Positions 1-8,971 of a stretch of DNA of 64,000 nucleotides are shown piece after piece; the stretch's first letter is position 1; each line of letters opens with the position of its first letter. The position numbers and the translations under genes were made by a program. This stretch comes from Cylindrotheca closterium. Lineage: Eukaryota; Bacillariophyta; Bacillariophyceae; Bacillariales; Bacillariaceae. Below the pieces are notes generated by a model, which saw only the letters and a list, made by a program, of their open reading frames with translations, was not told the origin of the DNA and searched no databases. The stretch covers positions 248,001 to 312,000 of the forward strand of contig CAKOGP040001557.1 of NCBI GenBank assembly GCA_933822405.4, given 5' to 3'.

Positions 1-402
1 TGATCACGTGGTTGCGCTCAAAAAGTCCGATGGATTGGCTCCGCTACCAGGTACGGTATTGTTGTTCAACTGGCATATCCTGTACGTACTGCTACTCTAA
101 CCTGGTACATGTCGTTGAGTGACTGGAGGAGCACCAAAATTGGGATCGCTGTAGTCGTGGTATTAAAAATGGCTCAAAGATTCGTTTCTATTACTATTGA
201 CCCTGCTTGCAACACTTTTATTTTCTAAAAAATATAAAAACAATCTGCCATATATAATATATAATATATTAAAAAACAGAACAAAGTTCAAAGAAATAAA
301 AACGCTCAAAGCTTCTCCGCTAGGTTCTTCCACGTAATATAAAAGCGTGCGAAAATACAACGTTTTCATTTCGCAGATAAATTTTCCATTTTGACAATCA
401 AA
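1..402. other. Intergenic / 5' flank of first gene
   Basis: No gene is seen. It holds two copies of the GGTAC-type palindromic motif (about 45-59 and 98-105) that recurs between genes here, and an AT-rich tract (about 236-300) upstream of the first DUF6824 gene. Confidence 0.6.
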
Positions 403-1896
403 ATGACGGTGGAAATTCACTTCAACGTAATGGCATCTACGCCCTTGTTTCAGCCACGTACCGTCGAAATAAACGACCCAGCGGATGTCCTTCCTGGCAA
501 CATTCCAAAGGAAGCGACGGATATCGATCATGTCGACTCAATGATTGCCCAGCAAATGTCAAGCATGACAGTTCAAGACAGGGAACAAGCTTTTTTGGAC
601 GTCCACGGGATCTCGCCAATCATTGAGGAGACTCCGGAACTCGTATCGTCCAAGCTTGAGGAGATGGAGAGTCAGATTCAGAAGCAGCATCGTCGAGAAG
701 CATATGACATTGCTGAATCTATGAATCCAGATTACGTTCGGAACCCAGAATTTCGCCTGATGTTTCTTCGTTCAGATCTCTTTAATGCCTATAATGCAGC
801 TCTTCGGCTGATCCGTCACTTTGAAGCAAAACGAGACTTGTTTGGAGTTGATAAACTTACTCAAGAGATTACGCAAGACGATTTAGACAAAGAGTCAATG
901 GATTGTCTTTACATGGGACATGCTCAGCATTTGATAACACCTGATAGGAGTAACAGAATCATCAGTCTCTGGGTATCATCAGAGGATCATGACAAATGCA
1001 GCGTCACTGCATTGGTAAGTGCAAATAAAGAACAGCCTGCATGTGGAATGGGACATATCTAATTGACCCCTTTCAGCTCCGCCGCCAGTTTTACCAGAAC
1101 ATGCACCTTTTACGTACAAACAAACACGTTCAAAAAGACGGTGTAGTCGCTTTCCTTTACCTGCTGGACAGGGAATCCGGAAACCCGTATGCATTCGACA
1201 CTGGTTTGGAACTTCCGAGATTGGCCAATGCTATGCCTATACGTCTTGCAGCGTTTCATATGGCACATGATAACAAATGGCTAGTGCCATTACTTGCTTT
1301 CATCAAATATTCTTTCAGTTTGGTGACCAGGATCCGGATTCGGACCCACTACGGTAGGTTCTCGCTTTTCCTGTAGCATGCAAGATCTTGGATAGCTCTG
1401 ACATTTCTCACTTTGGTATCCTCCTCGCTCATCGTTAGGTTCACACAATGAATGTATGGCAAGCATGCAGGGACATGGTGTACCGCCTGAGATATTGCCT
1501 CTTGAAGAAGGGGGAATCGTTACCAACAAGGATTCCTATAGAGAATACCTTCGAGGGGTACGAAGACAGGAAAGGATACAATTTCCCCGGCGACAACAGA
1601 TTTACGTTCCCTGCAGCTACGATGTACTTTTTGGAAAAGGATCATCTGTACAAACATACGAAGGCAACAAGCGAATGCGTCGAATTGTGACGGATAGACA
1701 AAAGGCATATGAAAAAGCCGAAAAGGGAAGGAAGGTCGATGTGGCTCAAGAGGTTGTTGATATGGTACATGAGTCGTCTGGTATGTTCCTGAAGCAGGCA
1801 GACGACGGGGGAGAATACTGGGTAGCGGTTGATAATGAGTCGGCTCGCACCAAGGTGAGCGCTGCATTTCGCACCTTACGGATTCGGAGCAAGTGA
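403..1896 (+). CDS. CRAL-TRIO-like + DUF6824 protein, tandem copy 1
   Basis: Three exons, 403-1014, 1077-1353 and 1439-1896, give 448 residues; introns of 62 and 85 bp have GT-AG ends and keep frame. I use the ATG at 403, which aligns with the ATG of copy 2; the frame upstream offers only a TTG. Exons 1-2 resemble a CRAL-TRIO/Sec14 lipid-binding fold: an FLRSDLFNAYNAA helix like the CRAL-TRIO N-terminal motif, and near the end VPPEILPLEEGG like the terminal LP-E-GG of Sec14 proteins. Exon 3 carries DUF6824 (DVLFGKGSS, then N-R, FLKQADDGG and KVSAAFRTLR), a domain abundant in diatoms and of unknown role. The DUF6824 call is strong; the CRAL-TRIO call is by eye. No signal peptide or membrane segment is seen. 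Confidence 0.85.
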
Positions 1897-2653
1897 TAAA
1901 AATGGTGATTCCATATGCACGGTGACGTTCCAGGGTAGGGGGTGAACAGTAGACATGTGAACTATTAGCAGCAGCATGCGCGATTTTGAAAAGGCACCCC
2001 TGGCCCATTTTCAATTTAGACAATTTAAGAAAGAGGAAAAGGCACTAACAGTAGTGTAAAGCGTTGGCAAGACATGAAGTAAGATACCAATGGAATAATA
2101 TGCTAGTAGTATTATTAATAATAAGAAAGAAAATAGAATTTTGGCTGCTGATTTTTGAGTTGTGATAGTCCAACGTAGACCGCAGGCACACTGTTCGATT
2201 TCTTTGACTACATTGTGTTACAGACGGACAAAGGCCGAACGGCCTTCGACCGTCAAAAGTTGTTGTCGATGCGCCCAGGCAATGATGCCCAGTTTATCGA
2301 CTGAGATTGAATTCACCCACTTGTGTCGCGGTAATTCAATTTTTCTCTTTACCAAGATGTCCACGTGTTTTTTCAATGAGAGAAAGGCACGCTGTCAGTA
2401 GGGCCGTGTTCATTATGTCGGTTGTGAGACACTCAGCTGTGATTGGCTATCGGTATATCTATCACCTCTATTTCGGAAATGACCCAATAGACAACAGTTA
2501 TCGACTAACTCTCATTGGCTGAAATTTGATGGAACGAGACCCTTTTTTGATCACTTTCTAACTTCAACATCTACAGTTTTTTAAATACCGGTGCCACATG
2601 CACATGATTATTGTTGTTGATGATTGTGTCCATCTCAAAACAGTAAACCAAAG
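1897..2653. other. Intergenic, 757 bp
   Basis: Spacer between copies 1 and 2. The first about 100 bp retains similarity to the 3' flank of copy 2 (around 4184-4290), as expected if the repeat unit includes the 3' UTR. No gene is seen in the rest. Confidence 0.6.
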
Positions 2654-4183
2654 ATGACTGTTGAAAACCCATTTGGCATTGTGGAGCCAACGCCTATGTT
2701 TCAGTCAAGTTATGCGGAAATAAAAGACTCTGGAGCAGCAGTGGATGTCCTTCCCGCCAATATTCCAAAGGAAGCGACGGATATCGATCATGTCGACTCA
2801 ATGATTGCCCAGCAAATGTCAAGCATGACAGTTCAAGACCGCGAACAAGCGTTTATGGACGTCCACGGAGTCTCGCCAATCATTGAGGAGACTCCGGAAC
2901 TCGTATCGTCCAAGCTTGAGGAGATGGAGAGTCAGATTCAGAAGCAGCATCGTCGAGAAGCGTATGACATGGCTGAATCTATGAATCCAGATTACGTTCG
3001 GGACCCAGAATTCCGCCTGATGTTTCTTCGTTCAGATGTCTTTAATGCCTATAATGCCGCCCTTCGGTTAATCCGTCACTTTGAAGTAAAGCGAGACTTG
3101 TTTGGAGTTGATAAACTTACTCAAGAGATCACACAAGATGATTTAGACCAAGAGTCCATGGATTGCCTTTACATGGGACATTCTCAGCAGTTAACAACAC
3201 CTGATAGGAGTAACAGAATCATTAGTCTCTGGGTATCATCAGAGGATCATGAAAAATACAGCGTAACTGCTTTGGTAAGTGCAAACAAAGTAAAGCGCTT
3301 TGGTTGCATGTTGAATATGACAGATCTCATTGACCTCACATGTTTGGATGTTTCGTGCTTCAGCTCCGCCGCCAGTTTTACCAGAATATGCACCTTTTAC
3401 GTACAAACAAACACGCTCAAAAAGACGGTGTAGTCGCTTTCCTTTACCTGCTGGGCAGAGATTCGGGAAATCCGTTTCCATACGACACTGGTTTGGAGCT
3501 TCCGAGATTGGCTAATGCTATGCCTATGCGTCTTGTAGCATTTCATATGGCACATGATAACAAATGGCTAGCACCATTGATTGCTTTCATCAAATATTCT
3601 TTCAATCTGATCACCAGGATCCGGATTCGGACCCACTACGGTAGGTTCTCGCTTTTCCTGTAGCATGCAAGATCTTGGATAGCTCTGACATTTCTCACTT
3701 TGGTATCCTCCTCGCTCATCGTTAGGTTCACACAATGAATGTATGGCAAGCATGCAGGGACATGGTGTACCGCCTGAGATATTGCCTCTTGAAGAAGGGG
3801 GAATCGTTACCAACAAGGATTCCTATAGAGAATACCTTCGAGGGGTACGAAGACAGGAAAGGATACAATTTCCCCGGCGACAACAGATTTACGTTCCCTG
3901 CAGCTACGATGTACTTTTTGGAAAAGGATCATCTGTACAAACATACGAAGGCAACAAGCGAATGCGTCGAATTGTGACGGATAGACAAAAGGCATATGAA
4001 AAAGCCGAAAAGGGAAGGAAGGTCGATGTGGCTCAAGAGGTTGTTGATATGGTACATGAGTCGTCTGGTATGTTCCTGAAGCAGGCAGACGACGGGGGAG
4101 AATACTGGGTAGCAGTTGATAATGAGTCGGCTCGCAAGAAAGTGAGTGCTGCATTTCGCACCTTACGGATTCGGAGCAAGTGA
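2654..4183 (+). CDS. CRAL-TRIO-like + DUF6824 protein, tandem copy 2
   Basis: Exons 2654-3274, 3364-3640 and 3726-4183 give 451 residues. The ATG at 2654 begins MTVENPF, matching copies 1 and 3. Intron positions and phases are the same as in copy 1 (phase 0, then phase 1). Intron 1 is 89 bp and unlike that of copy 1, but intron 2 (85 bp) is identical to that of copy 1, as is nearly all of exon 3. Architecture is the same: a conserved helical region, CRAL-TRIO-like segment, then DUF6824 in the last about 110 residues. Molecular function is unknown; a lipid or hydrophobic ligand is an inference from the fold. Confidence 0.85.
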
Positions 4184-4659
4184 TAAAAATGGTGATTCCA
4201 TATGCATACACTAGGACGGTGACGTTCCAGGGTAGGGGGTGAACAATGGACATGTTAACTAGCAGCATGCGCGATTTTGAAAAGGCACCCCTGGCCTATT
4301 TCGACCCTTTTGAGAAAAAGGAAAAGGTACCTGAAGCATTGTCAAGACATGAATGAAGTAACCTCCGGAATCGGGCAGTAACAAAGGAAACTGAGACAAG
4401 TTAAGGGAAGAAAATTGCAGAAGGTACTCATCATAGGTTGTGTAGCGACTAGGAAGTTATGAGAAGATCGCAAAGTATTCCTTCTCTCCCCGTACCACCA
4501 CATGCGACCATCGAAAGGATTCTAGTTACTATTTTTCCCATCTGTTTGGCCAACTGCACCAGTGCCAAAGTTTTGTGATCACTTCAACTTCAAAATCATG
4601 TTTCAACACAGATGTGGAAGTTTTAACGAATAAAAGGCTCCACGAAAAACCTGCAGGAA
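4184..4659. other. Intergenic, 476 bp
   Basis: The first about 110 bp is homologous to the 3' flank of copy 1. The rest shows no gene. If copy 3 has an upstream non-coding exon it would lie here, but I cannot place one. Confidence 0.5.
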
Positions 4660-6324
4660 ATGCAGTACACTCGTACGATGTATTTCAAGGCACCATACAC
4701 ATATAATTTCGGGCTTTCTTTGATTCTTCGAACTGTCTCGGTCTTTTTTTCGTCTGTAAAAACATTTCTCCGCGAGAAAACAACAACGATTTTTCAATGT
4801 TTTGATGGACAGCACAATTATTCAACGATCCTGACAGTAGAAAATCCATTTGACGATATGGCACCAAGGCCCATGTTTCAATCAAGCAGCGTTGCATCGA
4901 AAGAACCTGGAGCATCAACGGATGTCTTTCCCGGCAATATTCCAAAGGAAGCGACGGATATCGATCATGTCGACTCAATGATTGCCCAGCAAATGTCAAA
5001 CATGACAGTTCAAGACAGGGAACAAGCTTTTTTGGACATCCACGGGATCTCTCCCATCATTGAGGAGACTCCTGAATTTGTGTCATCAAAGCTCGTGGAA
5101 ATGAACAGTCATCTTCGGAGTCAGCATCGACGAGAAGCTTATGACATCGCTGAATCTATGAATCCAGACTACGTTCGGGACCCAGACTTCCGCCTGATGT
5201 TTCTTCGTTCAGACCTCTTTAATGCCTACAATGCAGCCCTTCGATGCATCCATCATTTTGAAGCAAAGCGAGACTTATTTGGAGTTGAGAAACTTACCCA
5301 AGAGATCACGCAAGATGATTTGGACAAAGAGGCAATGGATTGTCTATACATGGGATATGCTCAATATCTAAGAACGCCTGATAAGAACAACAGGATCGTA
5401 GCCATTTGGTTCTCATCCAAGCATCATGAGAGCTATAGCGTGACAGCATTAGTAAGTGCTCTTGGAGAGAGTGATTTCGCCTGATCTGGGTAAAGCTTAT
5501 TCACGATGTTCCTTCTTTCAGCTACGGAGAGAATTTTACGCAAACATGCTACTACTACGAACCAATAAAAGCGTTCAACATCAAGGTATAGTCAATCTCC
5601 TCTACCTTTTGAAGAGGGAAGCAGGAACACCATTTCCATACGATCAGGCATGGGCTGTGCCGAGATTGGCAGCTGCTCTTCCCATTCGTGTTGCAGCATT
5701 TCACATGTGTCACGACAACAAATGGCTTGCTCCACTACTTGCTTTGATCAAGTCTTCCTTCAACTTGATGACCAGGATCCGGATTCGAACGCACTTTGGT
5801 AGGTCATAGCTGTTCCCAATGTTTCTGGGTTTCGGATTTTTCTCACTTCGCTTTCTTTCACTTTAGGTTCTCACCAAGAATGCATGTCAAGTCTTCAAGG
5901 GCATGGCGTACACCCTGACCTAGTGCCACTATCAGAACAAGGGGCCATAACAAATGCAGATTCATATAGAGAATACCTTCAAGAGATGCGAAGACAGGAA
6001 AGGATGTTTTACCCTCGTCGGGCACGTATATTTGTGCCTTGTAGTCACGATGTTCTGTTTGGCAAGGGATCCTCTGTGCAAACCTTTGAGGGTAATATGC
6101 GAATGCGTCAGATTGTGGCAGATAGGCAACAGTCGTATGAAACAGCCGAAAAGGGAAAGAAAGTTGTGGTGGCGCAAGAGGTTTTGGATATGGTACGGGG
6201 TTCATCAGGGATGTTTCTAAAACAGGCAGATGATGGGGGTGATTATTGGTTGGAAGTCGATAGCGATTCGGCACGCATGAAGGTAAGCGCAGCCTTTCGA
6301 ACGCTTCGGCTTCGAGGCAAGTGA
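4660..6324 (+). CDS. CRAL-TRIO-like + DUF6824 protein, tandem copy 3 (start uncertain)
   Basis: Exons 4660-5451, 5522-5798 and 5867-6324 have the same intron positions and phases as copies 1 and 2; introns are 70 and 68 bp. This is the most diverged copy. The codon aligned with the start ATG of copies 1 and 2 is CTG at 4831 (LTVENPF). The open frame continues upstream to an ATG at 4660, adding 57 residues with no resemblance to the paralogues; the next internal ATG is at 4858. The true start could be 4660, the CTG, 4858, or an unseen 5' exon. DUF6824 is intact (DVLFGKGSS; FLKQADDGG; KVSAAFRTLR). Confidence 0.75.
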
Positions 6325-6553
6325 TGATACGATTGAGGCATAAAGAGAAACGATGTGAATGTGAAAACGGTGGCAAAGAATGAGGTCAATGCAACCCAGA
6401 GATTATTGACAGTTATACTGTGACAAATCCATTTTTATGGGTATAGGTTCATTTCCGTTCTCTCAAAGAAGACATCTGGGTCTGCCTTTGATGACACCGT
6501 TCTGTGTTCTTTTAGAATACGTGTAGACTATTTTTAAAATAGCGCTTCTACTG

Positions 6554-6934
6554 TCACCGGGTTTTGCTCCTCCTACTACTAGAACATGACAAACGAAGAA
6601 GTCGTCGACACAACACCGATAGACATGTGAAGGAAACCAATACACATCCAGTCCTTATCAGCGCGTGCCTTCCGTTCCAGAATAATTGGTCTGACTTTGC
6701 TAGATTCATTTCACTCTTACTTTCTTGTCCAGCGCTCGAAGCATTGGCGTCTGCATTGATGGATGGAGCACCCCGAAGTGATGGCTTTTTGAAGACATCC
6801 TCTTTCCGATGCCACCCGACGTGTTGTGCCCATTCCTCCCGTTCGCCCCTTTCCTCGGGTGGATTTTCGGCCAATACTTGCTTCAATAGGTTGATTCCAT
6901 CATCTTCTATCTTGGCATCTGAACCGTTGCTCAT
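6554..6934 (-). CDS. Hypothetical small protein with C-terminal membrane segment
   Basis: A 126-residue frame from the ATG at 6934. The N-terminal half is charged and rich in Glu/Arg (NPPEERGEREEWAQHVGWH). Near the C-terminus a hydrophobic stretch (ALIRTGCVLVSFTCLSVLC) followed by Arg-rich sequence suggests a single tail anchor. The opposite strand is also open, so coding is not certain; the charged composition favours this strand. I do not recognise the family. Confidence 0.45.
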   Translation of the reverse strand: MSNGSDAKIEDDGINLLKQVLAENPPEERGEREEWAQHVGWHRKEDVFKKPSLRGAPSINADANASSAGQESKSEMNLAKSDQLFWNGRHALIRTGCVLVSFTCLSVLCRRLLRLSCSSSRRSKTR

Positions 6935-7150
6935 CGTTTTTGGATCCGACAGTGCAATGATAATGATCATTAATTCAGCATTTGAAGGAAAGGGGGAATA
7001 CTAATAAAAGGGGAATACCTTTTTTGATGACGCGTTTCATATTTTCAATCAGACGTCGTTGGTCGTTGCATAAAATTGGTGTCAATATCCTTGTCCACTT
7101 GACAACGTTAGCATTTTCTACTTCATCACCTCATTTAAAGTCGTTTCTAA

Positions 7151-8521
7151 ATGACATCGCTTCCGGGCTCATTTCTTTATATTCTACCTTTGATCTCATT
7201 CGCGTCGGCATTGCATTCTCATTTACCGGCATCAATATCATCGACTGGCCTACGATTGGCGACAAGAGCATCATCAAGCACCAAGCAGAATAATGCTGTC
7301 GGCAATGTAGTAGATATTACCGCCCCGAGGGATGTATCATCACTGGGCGAATGGGCAAGCAACTGGGGTGTCCAGGCGGCAGATTGCTTTCAGCTTGATA
7401 GTGACAATGACGCTGATGTATATGCAATTACCAATCAGGATCTACCAGAAAACAGTCCTGTTCTTTATATACCAAACGAACTCATCCTGACGGGAAGCAA
7501 GGCAAGACTGGAAATGGGAGAAATGTCCTATGGAGCCGAACAAATGCTAATGAACTCTGAAGCATCAAACCGGATATCACAGTTCTATCTCTTCCTGAAA
7601 GTCCTGAAGGAATACGAGCTTGGGGAGGAAAGTGTGTATCTTCCATGGTTGAACTCGTTGCCTAGGTTTTTTTCGAATGGTGCATCTATGACTGACTTTT
7701 GCTACGGCTGTCTACCGCCATATGCCGCTGAAGTTTCACTGACGGAAAAACGAAGTTTGCGTCATTTTGTCGAGGCACTCAGGGAGGTTCCATTCCTTAG
7801 CTCTGAAAGTAAAAGCAATCAGGAGTTGACAACATGGGCGTTTTCGGTTGTTCACACCCGATATTTCACCATGCCAGGTGGAGATATGTGTATCGTTCCT
7901 TTGGCCGACTTTTTCAATCACCATGGCAGTGAAGACGTTTCCATATCGTATGACGACAACGGCAATTGTTACGCCTATTCAACACGTGATGTGCCTGCTG
8001 GGCAACCGCTGAGAATATGTTATGGAGATCCGACAAATCCATCCAATTTATTGGCCAGATACGGATTTCTTGATGAGTCATCTCCGGCCACGTTTTGTAA
8101 ATTTACCATCAAGAATCCTTCACAGGAGCATATCAATATGGGTTACGATGAATCACGAATGCTCTTCTATAACGATGGTAGCATATCCCAAGAGGTGTGG
8201 GACGTACTTCTGTTTCAAGAACTTGCCCAGGTGAGTCCCGACGATCAGCAGCTTTTCTACAATGCTCACATGAATAATGATGAAGCGTTGAAGCGAAAAT
8301 ACCACGAGCTATATTTTCCTCAGACGCTTTCTGCACTGCGGAATCATGTTGACTTCCTCTTGAACGAGTTGGAAGAGTTGGGGATGGGCTTAGAAACCCA
8401 AATGGATCAGGGGCTAGATCCATGGCGGTATCCAAGACTGGACCTCATCTTGAGACACAATGAGTTTGTGAAAAACACGTTTGAGCTCGTCCAACAGAAT
8501 CTTCATAACATGTCTTCTTGA
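7151..8521 (+). CDS. SET-domain protein lysine methyltransferase (Rubisco LSMT-like)
   Basis: Intronless, 456 residues. The SET core is visible as PLADFFNHHGSEDV (about residues 253-266), then ICYGDPTNPSNLLARYGFLD (about 293-312), equivalent to the NH and YG motifs of Rubisco large-subunit methyltransferase-type SET proteins; the C-terminal 140 residues match the position of the LSMT substrate-binding domain. Known family members methylate lysine side chains with S-adenosylmethionine. The N-terminus is hydrophobic with FASA|LHSHLP, which could be a signal peptide plus plastid transit peptide, though diatom plastid proteins usually have Phe at +1, so plastid location is tentative. The substrate cannot be read from sequence. 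Confidence 0.85.
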   Translation: MTSLPGSFLYILPLISFASALHSHLPASISSTGLRLATRASSSTKQNNAVGNVVDITAPRDVSSLGEWASNWGVQAADCFQLDSDNDADVYAITNQDLPENSPVLYIPNELILTGSKARLEMGEMSYGAEQMLMNSEASNRISQFYLFLKVLKEYELGEESVYLPWLNSLPRFFSNGASMTDFCYGCLPPYAAEVSLTEKRSLRHFVEALREVPFLSSESKSNQELTTWAFSVVHTRYFTMPGGDMCIVPLADFFNHHGSEDVSISYDDNGNCYAYSTRDVPAGQPLRICYGDPTNPSNLLARYGFLDESSPATFCKFTIKNPSQEHINMGYDESRMLFYNDGSISQEVWDVLLFQELAQVSPDDQQLFYNAHMNNDEALKRKYHELYFPQTLSALRNHVDFLLNELEELGMGLETQMDQGLDPWRYPRLDLILRHNEFVKNTFELVQQNLHNMSS

Positions 8522-8537
8522 TTTTTGTGCTACATAG

Positions 8538-8810
8538 AATCCCCAAGAACAACAAGATTTTTATCAGGCTCACATGACTGAGAACGAAGCGATGAAGCGG
8601 CAATATCACGAACAATATTTTTCCAAGACACTAGCTGCACTGCAAAAGCATGTAGACTACTTGGTCAATGAACTAGACGAGCTTTCCGAAAGTAGCTGGC
8701 GAAAAGATTTGAATCGGTATCCTCGTTTGCCTCTTTTGATGAAACACAACGAATTTGTGAAACAGACTTTTGAAGCCGTACAATACAATCTCGACAACAT
8801 GCAGTCTTGA
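8538..8810 (+). pseudogene. Duplicated 3' fragment of the SET-domain gene
   Basis: Immediately after the SET gene, this frame reads as a second copy of its last about 90 codons: PQEQQDFYQAHM against PDDQQLFYNAHM, then KRQYHEQYFSKTLAALQKHVDYL and HNEFVKQTFE with matching residues in the parent. A TAG precedes it in frame, so it has no SET domain of its own. An ATG at 8574 could start a 78-residue peptide. It is either a truncated tandem duplicate or an alternative terminal exon of the SET gene; no obvious acceptor AG precedes the homology. Confidence 0.7.
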
Positions 8811-8971
8811 TTTGAGAAATAGAATAACTGCGGCACCTGAGGTGTATGTGACTTAACACTGAGTCACGGATGAAAGTTGATTGTCTTTTGGAGAATTTAA
8901 GTTTCAATAAGAGGTTTTGAATCAGGATACTTGTACTTTCTTCTATGGTAACGCAAGCGGGTCTTGGATTC

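Noticed and set aside
163..531. Open frame on the minus strand overlapping the first gene
   Set aside because: Antisense to exon 1 of copy 1, with low-complexity sequence and no family features.
6564..7004. Plus-strand frame opposite the small hypothetical gene
   Set aside because: Composition (Leu/Ser/Arg-rich, no motif) looks like a shadow; the minus-strand frame is more protein-like, though neither is certain.
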